The position numbers and the translations under genes were made by a program. From Hellea sp. (GTDB taxonomy: Bacteria; Pseudomonadota; Alphaproteobacteria; Caulobacterales; Maricaulaceae): a stretch of 43,917 nt of DNA. Location of the stretch: contig JAHDCL010000013.1 in NCBI GenBank assembly GCA_020629875.1, positions 1-43,917 on the forward strand, in the 5' to 3' direction. The notes under the pieces were generated by a model. The model was not told where the DNA came from and ran no database searches. It saw nothing but the letters and a program-made list of their open reading frames with translations. Below, piece by piece: positions 8,270 through 18,223 of the stretch (positions are counted from its first letter, which is position 1; each line of letters begins with the position of its first letter).

Positions 8270-9538
8270 ATGTCACCGGAAGACATTTTCGCAGCGCAAA
8301 TGTGGCCTTGGCCCGAACCTGCATTAAAACGCGACTCTATGGGGCGTGTCCTATTTGTTAATGCAGCGTTTTTGCAGATGTATGGCGGCCAGATAGAAGA
8401 TTGGCGCGGTAACATCGTGACGGGCTGGCCTGCGCCGCAAGCGCCAGGCGTGCCGTATAGATTTGAAACGCGCCTGCCGTCAGAGGCCGGTGAGCAAGTC
8501 TATGATTGGATGGAATTTACCATGGCCGATGGCAATGCCTTTGCTATGGCCCGTAATATCACTTATCTCTATGAAGCGCCTGAGCCGGACCCTGGAATAG
8601 CCCAGCAAGCGCCAGAAGTCGCGCAACCTTATCAGGCTGCGGCGCAAGCTCACTCACAAATGCCGGCGGCGACGAGCGCAGAGGCAGCTCCTGTGTTTGC
8701 GGAACAGGCAGTGGAGGCCCCCGTCTATCAGGCTGAGGCCCCTATTCAGGAAGCAGTCTTACAAGCTCCGCCAGTGGAAAATTATGTTTCCGAGAGTCAC
8801 GAGGTAGTTGCAGATATTAGCGCAGAAGTGTCAGAAGACCCTGTCTTTGACTCAGCATCATATTCGGATCTCACAGAAAGCGCCGCATCAGAGGCGTCAG
8901 TACCTGAAATGGCCGAACCCGTCATTCCTGCTTACCAAGCGCCTGCCGCTGAAGCCGCAGCCCCCGAAGAACGGGCTTATGAACGCCGCGCGCTTCCGAT
9001 TGAAAATGAAGATGCTGTTCTTGGAAATAACTGGCGCGACGCGGTGATAGCAAAAGCCGTTGGGGCTGAAGCTCCGCGGGAAGAAGAGGCTCGGGCTCCA
9101 GAAGTCGCGGCTCCGGTAACAAGTGCGGCGTCGACTGATAATGGTCCCATTCGTATCCTCTTGGCCGAAGACAACGCTATTAATGCCTTGCTAACACGCA
9201 CGCTTCTGGAAGCTGAGGGCCATACAGTGGATACCGTTGAAGATGGTGCGCTGGCCTGCGAAGCCATGAAGTCTGCCAAGTATGATCTGATTTTCATGGA
9301 TATGCGCATGCCGAATATGGACGGTCTTGAGGCCACGCGAAAGATTCGCGGCATGGATAATGTCTCCAAAGGCTTGCCGATTATCGCACTCACAGCGAAC
9401 GCTTTTGATGATGACCGAAACGCCTGTTTTGACAGCGGCATGAATGACTTCATGACCAAGCCCGTTTCCGCCGAAGAGCTTTCTGAAATGGTGCGTACCT
9501 GGACTAAGAATAAGGCGGAGCGCGACGCCGCCGCATAA
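8270..9538 (+). CDS. PAS-linker-receiver protein without a kinase core
   Basis: The ATG at 8270 is chosen because GAGGGG lies 7 bases upstream; the ATG at 8231 has no visible ribosome-binding site. The 422-residue product has an N-terminal PAS-like domain (GRVLFVNAAFLQMYG, about residues 20-110), an Ala/Pro/Glu-rich disordered linker of roughly 180 residues, and a C-terminal receiver with ILLAEDNAINALL, phospho-acceptor FMDMRMPNMDG, ALTA and MTKP. The receiver resembles those at the ends of hybrid histidine kinases. No HisKA or HATPase motifs are visible, so it must receive phosphate from another protein or act through interaction. No DNA-binding or enzymatic output domain is present. A terminator hairpin follows. 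Confidence 0.82.
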   Translation: MSPEDIFAAQMWPWPEPALKRDSMGRVLFVNAAFLQMYGGQIEDWRGNIVTGWPAPQAPGVPYRFETRLPSEAGEQVYDWMEFTMADGNAFAMARNITYLYEAPEPDPGIAQQAPEVAQPYQAAAQAHSQMPAATSAEAAPVFAEQAVEAPVYQAEAPIQEAVLQAPPVENYVSESHEVVADISAEVSEDPVFDSASYSDLTESAASEASVPEMAEPVIPAYQAPAAEAAAPEERAYERRALPIENEDAVLGNNWRDAVIAKAVGAEAPREEEARAPEVAAPVTSAASTDNGPIRILLAEDNAINALLTRTLLEAEGHTVDTVEDGALACEAMKSAKYDLIFMDMRMPNMDGLEATRKIRGMDNVSKGLPIIALTANAFDDDRNACFDSGMNDFMTKPVSAEELSEMVRTWTKNKAERDAAA

Positions 9539-9576
9539 AGGCCTGATGGCCGCCTTAAAAAGGCACTGAAAGAATT

Positions 9577-9608
9577 GCACCGTGCTCCAAATCAGGGCAC
9601 GGTGTTTT
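9577..9608 (+). terminator. Terminator hairpin abutting the next start codon
   Basis: CACCGTGC (9578-9585) pairs perfectly with GCACGGTG (9597-9604), followed by TTTT. It ends the PAS-receiver transcript and stops only 3 bases before the ATG of the AmpG-like gene, so it could also fold in that mRNA and cover its ribosome-binding region. A smaller GGCC-TGAT-GGCC hairpin lies at 9540-9551. Confidence 0.7.
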
Positions 9609-9611
9609 CAT

Positions 9612-11108
9612 ATGAGCGATATCAAAATAGAAAAATCAATTCTCCAGCGCTTGGATGATGCTTTTCTTATTTCAGAGATTTTTGCCAGTCGAAAAATGGC
9701 AGCCATGTTGGCCCTGGGCTTTAGCGCGGGCCTACCCATTATGTTGGTTTACACAACGCTATCAGCTTGGCTGCGGGAAGTGGGTGTCGACCGGGCAACA
9801 ATCGGATTTTTCATTTGGGCGAGTTTTGCCTATTCCCTAAAATTCCTATGGGCCCCTTTGACGGACAGGATACGTATTCCGGTTTTGGCGAATAAAATAG
9901 GAAACCGATTGGCATGGACGTTTTTAGCCATATTAGGAGTGACCGGCGCCATGATTGCCATGGGTTTTCAAGACCCGGCGGAGAATTTGCGCAATGTTGC
10001 CATTTGCGCGGTCATGATTGGTTTTTTCTCTGCGACCTTGGATATATGCGTTGATGCTTGGCGGGTAGATGCGGCAGAGGACAAGGAACAAGCCATGATG
10101 GCCGCCGTCTATCAGCTTGGATATCGCTTTGGGATGATTATCGCAATTTCAGGGGTTTTGTGGATTGCCGAAATGAGTTCTTGGCCCATCGCCTATTGGG
10201 CGGTCGCAGGCATTGCCTTTTTGGGTGCAATTACGCCGTTCTGGGCGAGCCGTCCGTCCGAGCCGAAAGCTAAACCGGTATCAGAAATTAAGTGGTCTAG
10301 GTTTTTAGTTATCATTCCGATTATTGCGATTGTTTTGCTATTTAAGAAATATGGCGATGTGAGCAGCCTTTTATATGTCATATTATTTGTGCTTTCACTA
10401 CCCTACCTATTTGCCATCGGACTACTGACATGGGGGCAGAACGCGCTTAGGGGGCAGGCTATTTATGATATGCCTATTATAGGTGACTTCGCAGATATCA
10501 TCCGACGTTTTGGTTGGTTGTCGCTTTTGCTTTTGCTAATCGTCATGACCTATCGGTTTAGTGACTACACCATGGGCGTGATGGCCATGCCCCTCTATAT
10601 CGACTTGGGATATAGCAAAGGGACGATTGGTCTCGTTAAGGGCGCTTTTGGCGTGACCATGCTATTAATTGGGTCCTTTGCGGGCGGATGGTCCGCGGTA
10701 AAATTGGGGCTTCCAAAAACCCTTATCATCGGGGCGATACTGACGATCGTGACAAATATGGCATTTGCTTGGCTCGCCCAGGTGCAGGCACCTCTTTCTC
10801 AATATCTGTTCATCACGATTGGCGCCGATAATTTGGCGGCGGGTTATGCTGGAACGGCGATCATCGCGTTCATGTCATTATTGGTCAATAAGGATTTCAC
10901 AGCGACACAATATGCTCTTTTTTCCTCCATTGTTGCTTTTTCTGGTAAATCTATCGCAGGATTTTCAGGGGTGTTAGCGGACATGTTGGACTATCAAAAT
11001 TTCTTCGTCGTAACAGCCTTATTTGGCTTGCCGCCGCTCTTAGCGGTTATCATCAGTTGGAAAGTGAAATTACTCGAGCGCGGGAAAGTAGAGATTGCAC
11101 AAGAATAG
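9612..11108 (+). CDS. AmpG-like MFS permease (PAT family)
   Basis: The ATG at 9612 gives MSDIKIEKS and avoids the track start at 9582, which lies inside the terminator stem. The 498-residue protein is strongly hydrophobic with about 12-14 membrane segments. GFSAGLPIMLVYTTLSAWLREVG and SLKFLWAPLTDR match the N-terminal signature of AmpG permeases, inner-membrane importers of GlcNAc-anhydroMurNAc peptides in cell-wall recycling. Substrate is inferred from family resemblance only. The gene is followed by the GTTAACGC inverted repeat and mutS. It may need its own promoter inside or upstream of the preceding hairpin region. Confidence 0.8.
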   Translation: MSDIKIEKSILQRLDDAFLISEIFASRKMAAMLALGFSAGLPIMLVYTTLSAWLREVGVDRATIGFFIWASFAYSLKFLWAPLTDRIRIPVLANKIGNRLAWTFLAILGVTGAMIAMGFQDPAENLRNVAICAVMIGFFSATLDICVDAWRVDAAEDKEQAMMAAVYQLGYRFGMIIAISGVLWIAEMSSWPIAYWAVAGIAFLGAITPFWASRPSEPKAKPVSEIKWSRFLVIIPIIAIVLLFKKYGDVSSLLYVILFVLSLPYLFAIGLLTWGQNALRGQAIYDMPIIGDFADIIRRFGWLSLLLLLIVMTYRFSDYTMGVMAMPLYIDLGYSKGTIGLVKGAFGVTMLLIGSFAGGWSAVKLGLPKTLIIGAILTIVTNMAFAWLAQVQAPLSQYLFITIGADNLAAGYAGTAIIAFMSLLVNKDFTATQYALFSSIVAFSGKSIAGFSGVLADMLDYQNFFVVTALFGLPPLLAVIISWKVKLLERGKVEIAQE

Positions 11109-11112
11109 CTTA

Positions 11113-11135
11113 GTTAACGCTTGCGCCGCGTTAAC
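11113..11135. promoter_or_regulatory. Inverted repeat GTTAACGC-N7-GCGTTAAC before mutS
   Basis: Perfect 8-bp arms around TTGCGCC lie between the AmpG-like gene and mutS, 23 bases before the mutS ATG, followed by ATTTT. It could be a weak terminator for the upstream gene or an operator for the mutS operon. The spacing between TTAA halves (13 bases) does not fit CtrA. Confidence 0.5.
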
Positions 11136-11158
11136 ATTTTCGCCAATTTGCGCGCCAT

Positions 11159-13846
11159 ATGAACGCCCCCGTAAATACCGATAAAAAGGCCCATAAAGTG
11201 ACGCCAATGATGGCGCAGTTTCTTGGTATTAAGGCTGAGGCTGGGCCTGACGTTTTGCTGTTCTATCGCATGGGTGATTTTTACGAGCTCTTTTTTGATG
11301 ATGCGATAAAGGCTGCGCAAGCGCTGGACATTGCGCTGACCAAACGCGGGAAACATAAGGGCGAGGATATCGCCATGTGCGGCGTACCTGTGCATTCCTC
11401 CGAAACTTATCTTCAGCGCCTGATTAAAAAGGGCTTTCGTGTTGCGGTGTGTGAGCAAACAGAAAGTCCTGCCGAAGCAAAGAAGCGCGGTTACAAAGCC
11501 GTTGTAAATCGGGCCATTGTGCGCGTGGTAACCCCCGGCACCTTAACCGAGGATACGCTGCTTGATGCGCGGGGCCGAAATCTAATTTTAGCCCTCTCGA
11601 AAACGCTTGCGGGTGATTATGCCTTGTCGTGGGCAGATATTTCAGACGGATTATTTCACGTCTGCGATGTGCCCGCTGATCGCCTCCCCAGTGAAATTTC
11701 GGCGCTCAGTCCCCGCGAAATCGTGCTGCCTGAAGGGCTATACCAAACACCGGAATTTATGGAGGGCTTGCCCCTGGCCAGCGCCGCATTAACGCCGCAG
11801 CCATCCACAAAATTTGATATCCGCTCGGGGGAGCGCCGCTTGAAAGAGCGCTTTGACGTAAAAAGCCTTGAAGGGTTTGGCGATTTTTCTAAGGCTGAAA
11901 TTTCCGCCGCTGGCGCATTGTTGGATTATTTGGAACTTACTCAGGCCGGTAATCCCGTGCAGCTCTCTCCGCCGCAGCGCCGCGTGGCAAGCGGCTATAT
12001 GGCGATTGATCCGGCAACACGCTTAAGCCTTGAAATAGACCGCACGCAAAAAGGTAAAAAGGCTGGGTCTCTTTTATCCGTGATTGATAAAACCGTTACA
12101 GGGCCAGGTGCGCGGCTGCTAAGCGATAGGCTTACGCGGCCTTTAGTGGATGTCATTGAGATAAACCAACGCCTCAATGCGGTTGCTTTCTTTGCGGGTC
12201 AGCAAACCTTGCGCTCCCAATTGCGCGCGGCTCTAAAAGAGACAGGGGATATGGCCCGCGCAATAAGCCGTATCGCTTTGGGGCGCGGCGGGCCGCGCGA
12301 TATTTTAACCTTAGGTAAGGGGCTCAAACAGGGCGAACAGCTTGGCGCGCTATTTGCGCGCTCACCGGGTTTGGATCTACCGAAGAATACGCATCAGGTC
12401 CTGACAACGCTTAGTCTCGCTGATAAGGGGGAGCTAGCAAAATTTGCGTCTGATATAGCCAAAGCGTTTTTGCCGGATGTTCCAATGCTGGCGCGCGATG
12501 GTGGGTTTGTTGCGCAGGGCTGGCGGCCGGAGCTCGATGAGCTCAAAAAATTGCGCGACGATAGTCGGCGTATCGTTGCGGGGCTGCAGGCTGACTATGC
12601 CACGGAAGCGGACGTTCCAACGCTTAAAATAAAGCATAATAATGTGCTGGGTTATTTCGTTGAGGTCACCCCTAAATATGCCGATACAATGTTGTCCAAG
12701 GGTCCGGATAGCCCGTTTATTCATCGGCAAACATTGGGCAGCTGTGTGCGTTTTACGACAACTGAATTGGCAGAATTGGATTCTAAAATATCAGGGGCAG
12801 GCGATAAAGCGCTAGCGCTTGAGCTAGAAATATTCGCTGAATTTGTAACTCGCGGCGCAAGCTTCTCCGAACCTATTCGCGCCGCCGCTGCGGCGCTCGC
12901 GCAACTGGATGTGCAGGCTGGCCTTGCAGAGTGGGCGGTGGATTACAATGCTGTGCGTCCCCTTGTGGATGATAGCTTGGTCTTTGACGTGAAGGGTGGC
13001 CGTCATCCCGTTGTCGAAGCTGCTCTGAAGAAAGCCGGAGAGGCAGGCTTTACAGCAAATGACTGTGCCCTCGACGCGGGAATAAAATCAGCGCCTCGCC
13101 TAACCTTAATTACCGGGCCAAATATGGCGGGTAAATCGACCTATCTTCGTCAGAATGCCTTAATGTTTATTCTCGCCCAAGCGGGTAGTTTTGTGCCTGC
13201 CGTGTCCGCTCATATTGGCGTAGCGGATAGCTTGTTCTCTCGTGTGGGCGCATCGGATGATCTCTCCAAAGGGCGCTCAACCTTTATGATTGAGATGATC
13301 GAAACTGCGGCAATTTTGAATCAAGCCACTGAGCGGAGTTTCGTAATCCTTGATGAAATCGGACGAGGTACGGCGACCTTTGATGGCCTCTCTATTGCTT
13401 GGGCAGCCGCAGAGCACCTTCATGCCGTTAATAAATCTCGCGCATTATTCGCTACACATTATCATGAACTGACGGATTTGATTGAAAGCCTGACCGGGGC
13501 GAGTAATGCAAGCCTGCGGGCGAAAGAGTGGGACGGGGATCTCGTATTCTTACATGATGTGCGTGCGGGCGCTGCGGATAAATCCTACGGGGTTCAAGTT
13601 GCTAAACTTGCGGGTCTCCCGCCAGCCGCCATCGCCCGTGCACGCGAAGTTCTAAATAAATTAGAAGCAGATCATGACGGGCAGAAGGATAGTCTGGGGG
13701 CGCTACCGCTATTCACCTCTGCTCCGCCGCCCATAAAAGCCAAACCCTCAGAAATAGAAGAAGCCTTAAGGGCGTTAGATGCAAATAATCTATCCCCGCG
13801 CGCAGCGCTTGATCTGGTTTTTGACCTCAAAGAGAAACTGAAATAA
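11159..13846 (+). CDS. mutS: DNA mismatch repair protein MutS
   Basis: The 895-residue product has the mismatch-contacting Phe-X-Glu motif in FYELF (F41, E43), connector, lever and clamp regions, and a C-terminal ABC ATPase with Walker A TGPNMAGKST (about residue 651), the signature loop DDLSKGRSTFMIEM, Walker B FVILDEIGRGT and ATHYHEL. MutS recognises mismatches after replication. The ATG at 11159 has no strong Shine-Dalgarno, so translation may be modest. Its stop overlaps the glnD start by one base (TAATG), which suggests translational coupling. No MutL is in the window. Confidence 0.98.
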   Translation: MNAPVNTDKKAHKVTPMMAQFLGIKAEAGPDVLLFYRMGDFYELFFDDAIKAAQALDIALTKRGKHKGEDIAMCGVPVHSSETYLQRLIKKGFRVAVCEQTESPAEAKKRGYKAVVNRAIVRVVTPGTLTEDTLLDARGRNLILALSKTLAGDYALSWADISDGLFHVCDVPADRLPSEISALSPREIVLPEGLYQTPEFMEGLPLASAALTPQPSTKFDIRSGERRLKERFDVKSLEGFGDFSKAEISAAGALLDYLELTQAGNPVQLSPPQRRVASGYMAIDPATRLSLEIDRTQKGKKAGSLLSVIDKTVTGPGARLLSDRLTRPLVDVIEINQRLNAVAFFAGQQTLRSQLRAALKETGDMARAISRIALGRGGPRDILTLGKGLKQGEQLGALFARSPGLDLPKNTHQVLTTLSLADKGELAKFASDIAKAFLPDVPMLARDGGFVAQGWRPELDELKKLRDDSRRIVAGLQADYATEADVPTLKIKHNNVLGYFVEVTPKYADTMLSKGPDSPFIHRQTLGSCVRFTTTELAELDSKISGAGDKALALELEIFAEFVTRGASFSEPIRAAAAALAQLDVQAGLAEWAVDYNAVRPLVDDSLVFDVKGGRHPVVEAALKKAGEAGFTANDCALDAGIKSAPRLTLITGPNMAGKSTYLRQNALMFILAQAGSFVPAVSAHIGVADSLFSRVGASDDLSKGRSTFMIEMIETAAILNQATERSFVILDEIGRGTATFDGLSIAWAAAEHLHAVNKSRALFATHYHELTDLIESLTGASNASLRAKEWDGDLVFLHDVRAGAADKSYGVQVAKLAGLPPAAIARAREVLNKLEADHDGQKDSLGALPLFTSAPPPIKAKPSEIEEALRALDANNLSPRAALDLVFDLKEKLK

Positions 13847-16650
13847 TGCCGCTAATAGGAAAAGCCCTTGAAATCCCTGCTCGGATTAATGCCCCTGATA
13901 GCGGCATTGACCCTGTCGATTTTCGCAAACACCTGACCGAAACCGCGAATACCGCAAAAGATGTGCGGGGCGAGGCGCTCTCAATCTTTAAATCGACCTT
14001 AGAGAGCGCCAAAGCTTCAGCGCGCGAGCATTTTGAAGCGGGACGGCTGGATGGTCTGGAAACGGCGCGGCTCATTGCGTCCATTCATGATGACATAATC
14101 ACGGCGCTTTTTGATTTTACTACAACGCATATTTTGCGCGCGTCAAACCCTACGAAATCTGAACGCATGTCGCTTTGTGCGGTCGGGGGATATGGCCGCG
14201 GAGAAATGGCGCCGGAGTCTGATGTTGATTTGTTGTTTCTGCTCGCCGAAACAAAGGGGTCAGCTTACACCGAGCAAGTTACAGAATATATGCTCTATAT
14301 GCTTTGGGACTTGGGATTAAAGGTTGGGAACTCAACGCGGACGGTTGAGCAATCCATCAAGCTGGCCAAGGAAGATCAAACCATCTTAACGGCGCTTTTG
14401 GATTTACGGTTTTTGCGCGGTGATGAGGAGCTCGCAAATGAGCTTTATGCTAAGTTTCGTAAAAACGTTACCAAGGGTAAAGGGCGAGCTTATATCGCCG
14501 CCAAACTCGCAGAGCGCGATGCCCGTCATGAGCGCGAAGGCAATTCCCGTTATGTCATCGAGCCCAATGTCAAAGAGGGTAAAGGCGGCTTGCGCGACTT
14601 ACATGCCCTTTACTGGATCGCGCGTTTCCTCGACCGTGAGGGACAGATTAATGATGCCCAAGATCCTCAGAGCTATGTTGAGATGGGCTTGTTCGATAAT
14701 GCGGCCGCTCAGCGCTTTGTCCGCGCGGCTGATTTTCTTTGGCGCGCGCGGATATGGCTGCATTATGTGTCTGCGCGGCCAAATGAAAGCTTGAGCTTTG
14801 ACAAGCAAACCGTTTTGGCGCGGAAGATGGGATATGCGTCCGGGCCCATAGAAGTTGCCGTTGAGAAATTTATGCGGGAATATTTTACCAACGCCAAAGA
14901 GGTGGGCGCTTTGACCCGTATTGCTTGCGCTAAGCTGGAGGCGGAGAAGGCAATTCTCTTGCCTAAGGGTCTGGATGTTTTCTTACCCAATTCGCGGCGC
15001 AATATTAAGAATACCGATTTTGTGCTTGATCATGGCCGGTTGATGTTCTCGGATCCTCTTAAAATCAAAGAAAAGCCATCCATGATCTTGCAGCTCTTTG
15101 AAACAGCCGGGCGTCGCAATTTGGATATTCATCCCGATGCTTTCACTGCCATCGATTTTCGCCGAAATTTAATGGATAATGAGTTTAGACGCAGCCCGGA
15201 AAATTCAGCCATCTTTCAAAAGATCCTTTTGGGGTCAAAGGCGCCCTACGCCACGCTAAAAGCCATGAATGAAGCGGGTGTATTGGGGCGTTATTTAATT
15301 GAGTTTGGCGGGATTGTCGCGCGGACCCAATTTAATATGCATCATGCCTATACGGTGGACGAGCATACATTGCGTCTTGTCAATTATTTCCACGACATTC
15401 TCTCGGGCGAGATGGAGAAAGAGCACCCGATTTCAACAGGTATTGCGGCTAATTTTTCACAGGAAGAGAAACTCACGCTTTATCTTGCCTGCCTGCTCCA
15501 TGATACAGGTAAAGGGCAGGGCGATCAGTGCATAGAAGGCGCGCAATTAGGGCGCCGGGCCTGCCGCCGCTTGGGCGTAAACAAAAACGTAACGGACACC
15601 GTTGCATGGCTAATTCGCCGTCATTTGGATATGAGCGAAACCGCTCAGCGCCGTGATATTTCTGATCCCGAAACCGTAATTGAATTTGCAAAATTAATAG
15701 GCTCGCAGGAACGTTTAGATATGCTGACGGTCTTAACCTCCGTCGATATTCGTGCGGTCGGGCCAGGTATTTGGAATGACTGGAAAGGTGTTTTGCTGCG
15801 TAATTTGTATCAGTCCACCTCTGCATATCTTGAAGGGCACAAAGAGCTTGCGCCTGTATCGCGGGCTGCAGCGGCGAAAGAACAACTTATCGAAAAGCTT
15901 TCGCCTGAAATGGCCAAGCGTATCGAACCTTTAATATCCGAACTGGGTCCGAATTACTGGCTCAACTTTAACATGGCGGACCTTTTGCGGCATGCAAGAT
16001 TTTTCGATCAAAGCGTGGAGGCGGGCCACGATATAGCCGTGCAAACGCGGCGGGATCGCGGCAGAGATATAACAGAGCTTTGGGTTTTAACTCGTGACCG
16101 AGCCGAGCTATTTGCGGATGTCACGCGGGCTATCTCGGCTTGCGGGGCGTCGATTATCGGAGCGCGCTTACACACTGGGGAAAACGGACGTGTTATGAAT
16201 GTCTTCTATTTGCAAAATCCGGATGGGCAAGCCTTTGGACGGCAGAGCGATCATGCGCTGGAAACTTTGCGCCGCCGCGCCCGTAAAGCAGCAGAGGGTG
16301 ATACGGAGGGAATGAAAATCCCAACGCCTATTAAGTCGCGCCGCGCTGGGGCGATACCGGTTAAGCCTAAAGTCAAATATCTCGATTCGGCCTCTGCGGA
16401 TGCGACAATCATCGAAATGGAAGCGAGAGATAGACCGGGACTGTTATGTCACCTAGCCGAGGCTTTACGCGATGAGGATATAGATGTGCTCTCCGCCCAT
16501 ATTGAAGTGGTAGGCGAAAAGGCGGTGGATGTCTTTTATGTTAGATGCCGCGGAAGTGACGGAAATTTGCCCGAAAAACGCCGAAAAGCTCTGCGTAAAA
16601 TTCTCTTAGATGTTCTTGATGTGAAATCGCCTGAGAAAAAAGCTGCATAA
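13846..16650 (+). CDS. glnD: Bifunctional PII uridylyltransferase / uridylyl-removing enzyme
   Basis: The 934-residue protein begins at an ATG sharing one base with the mutS stop. It has the nucleotidyltransferase motif GGYGRGEMAPESDVD (about 114), the HD hydrolase motif LLHDTGKGQGD (about 550) and two C-terminal ACT domains (ELWVLTRDRAELFADV and TIIEMEARDRPGLLCHL) that sense glutamine. GlnD uridylylates PII under nitrogen limitation and reverses it when glutamine is plentiful. PII and glutamine synthetase genes are not in this window. The stop overlaps the murJ start by one base. Confidence 0.98.
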   Translation: MPLIGKALEIPARINAPDSGIDPVDFRKHLTETANTAKDVRGEALSIFKSTLESAKASAREHFEAGRLDGLETARLIASIHDDIITALFDFTTTHILRASNPTKSERMSLCAVGGYGRGEMAPESDVDLLFLLAETKGSAYTEQVTEYMLYMLWDLGLKVGNSTRTVEQSIKLAKEDQTILTALLDLRFLRGDEELANELYAKFRKNVTKGKGRAYIAAKLAERDARHEREGNSRYVIEPNVKEGKGGLRDLHALYWIARFLDREGQINDAQDPQSYVEMGLFDNAAAQRFVRAADFLWRARIWLHYVSARPNESLSFDKQTVLARKMGYASGPIEVAVEKFMREYFTNAKEVGALTRIACAKLEAEKAILLPKGLDVFLPNSRRNIKNTDFVLDHGRLMFSDPLKIKEKPSMILQLFETAGRRNLDIHPDAFTAIDFRRNLMDNEFRRSPENSAIFQKILLGSKAPYATLKAMNEAGVLGRYLIEFGGIVARTQFNMHHAYTVDEHTLRLVNYFHDILSGEMEKEHPISTGIAANFSQEEKLTLYLACLLHDTGKGQGDQCIEGAQLGRRACRRLGVNKNVTDTVAWLIRRHLDMSETAQRRDISDPETVIEFAKLIGSQERLDMLTVLTSVDIRAVGPGIWNDWKGVLLRNLYQSTSAYLEGHKELAPVSRAAAAKEQLIEKLSPEMAKRIEPLISELGPNYWLNFNMADLLRHARFFDQSVEAGHDIAVQTRRDRGRDITELWVLTRDRAELFADVTRAISACGASIIGARLHTGENGRVMNVFYLQNPDGQAFGRQSDHALETLRRRARKAAEGDTEGMKIPTPIKSRRAGAIPVKPKVKYLDSASADATIIEMEARDRPGLLCHLAEALRDEDIDVLSAHIEVVGEKAVDVFYVRCRGSDGNLPEKRRKALRKILLDVLDVKSPEKKAA

Positions 16651-18218
16651 TGAGACTTTTAAAATCAACTGCCATTATAGGGTCGCTGACACTCGTCAGC
16701 CGCCTATTGGGGTTGGTTCGTGAAGTTCTAATTGCGCGGTTTTTGGGCGCGGGAATCGTTTCAGACGCATTCTTTACGGCCTTTAAGCTTCCAAATGTTT
16801 TTAGGCGTATGTTTGCAGAGGGGGCGTTTAATGCTGCATTTGTTCCGCTCTATGCGCGCCGAATAGAAGAGGAGGGCGAAGAGTCTGCGGATGCATTTGC
16901 CAGTGAAGCAATGGCCGCGCTGTTTTTCGCTGTCGCTATTGTTGTTATTCTTTTCGAATTAACAATGCCCTGGTCACTTTCTTTGATTGGATATGGACTG
17001 GATAAAGCAATCGATCCTGTATCAGGGATTAGTCCTTATTATCTGGCGGTAATCTATGCGCAGATTACAATGCCTTACTTGCTTTTTATGTCGCTGGCTG
17101 CCTTGTTTTCTGGTGTTTTGAATACGCGTAATCACTTCGCGCTGGCGGCTGCGATTCCAATTTTACTTAATCTGTTTATGATTTCGGCTTTGCTTATGGC
17201 AGGACTGGCCGGCTGGAGTCAAAAATCCATCGCCTATGGATTAGCACTCGCAGTTTCCCTTTCGGGGGTCGTTCAGATGTTGACCGTTTTATGGGGCTGC
17301 CGAAAGGCAGGGGTGAAGATTGGACTCAAGCGTCCTCGCTTAACACCGGGGGTAAAACGCTTAGTAATATTGGGCGTGCCCGGGATGATCTCTGCAGGGA
17401 TTACACAAATTAATTTGCTCATCAGCCACTCAATAGCGACGATGCAGCAAAGCGCGGCTTCTTGGCTGACATATGCGGATCGCCTTTATCAATTGCCGCT
17501 GGGCATGATTGGGATTGCTATGGGAATTGCGCTGCTTCCCGCATTATCCCGGCGCTTGCGCGCGGGAGATACTGACGGGGCTAAGCAATCTCTGAACCGG
17601 GCTATTGAAATTGCGGCGTTCCTGACAATTCCTGCGGCCTTTGCTCTTGCCGTTATCCCAGAATTTCTTGTGGGCGGACTTTACCAGCGCGGCGCGTTCA
17701 CAGCTGAAACTACGGCTCAGGTTACCAAAGCTTTGCGCATGTTTGCCTATGGCGTTCCTGCCTTTGTCTTGCTGAAAGTTCTAACACCTGCCTTTTTCGC
17801 GCGCGAAGATACGAAGACGCCAATGATTTATGCGGGGATTTCCGCTCTCATAAATATTGGTCTTGGACTTTATCTTTTTCAGTCCATCGGATTTCAGGGT
17901 CTTGCCTTAGCAACAACTGTGGCGGCCTGGACAAATGTGGTTTGCCTGACATGGATTTTATTGAAAGATAATAGTTTTGTACCCGATTTGCGATTGCTCT
18001 CGCGCTTGCCTCGTATTGTTCTGGCAAGCGCAGTGATGGCCGTTGCATTGATTGCGATATCCGCACCTATGTCCTCTCACCTTTCAGGCAATTTTATCAA
18101 GGACTTCACTATTCTTGGCGGTGTGTGCGGAGCAGGGCTTGTCATCTATGCCGCAGCCGCAGCCCTCTTGCGGGCCTTTAATATGAGTGATATTCGCGAC
18201 GCCCTTAAACGGAGTTAG
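16650..18218 (+). CDS. murJ: Lipid II flippase MurJ (MviN)
   Basis: The 522-residue protein is rich in membrane segments (about 14) and begins with the family N-terminus [22 protein letters not shown], followed by [24 protein letters not shown]. MurJ flips the peptidoglycan precursor lipid II across the inner membrane. It begins within the glnD stop codon (TAATG). The order mutS-glnD-murJ-trpS is conserved in alphaproteobacteria, so this looks like one transcription unit. Confidence 0.97.
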   Translation: MRLLKSTAIIGSLTLVSRLLGLVREVLIARFLGAGIVSDAFFTAFKLPNVFRRMFAEGAFNAAFVPLYARRIEEEGEESADAFASEAMAALFFAVAIVVILFELTMPWSLSLIGYGLDKAIDPVSGISPYYLAVIYAQITMPYLLFMSLAALFSGVLNTRNHFALAAAIPILLNLFMISALLMAGLAGWSQKSIAYGLALAVSLSGVVQMLTVLWGCRKAGVKIGLKRPRLTPGVKRLVILGVPGMISAGITQINLLISHSIATMQQSAASWLTYADRLYQLPLGMIGIAMGIALLPALSRRLRAGDTDGAKQSLNRAIEIAAFLTIPAAFALAVIPEFLVGGLYQRGAFTAETTAQVTKALRMFAYGVPAFVLLKVLTPAFFAREDTKTPMIYAGISALINIGLGLYLFQSIGFQGLALATTVAAWTNVVCLTWILLKDNSFVPDLRLLSRLPRIVLASAVMAVALIAISAPMSSHLSGNFIKDFTILGGVCGAGLVIYAAAAALLRAFNMSDIRDALKRS

Positions 18219-18223
18219 GTCAC

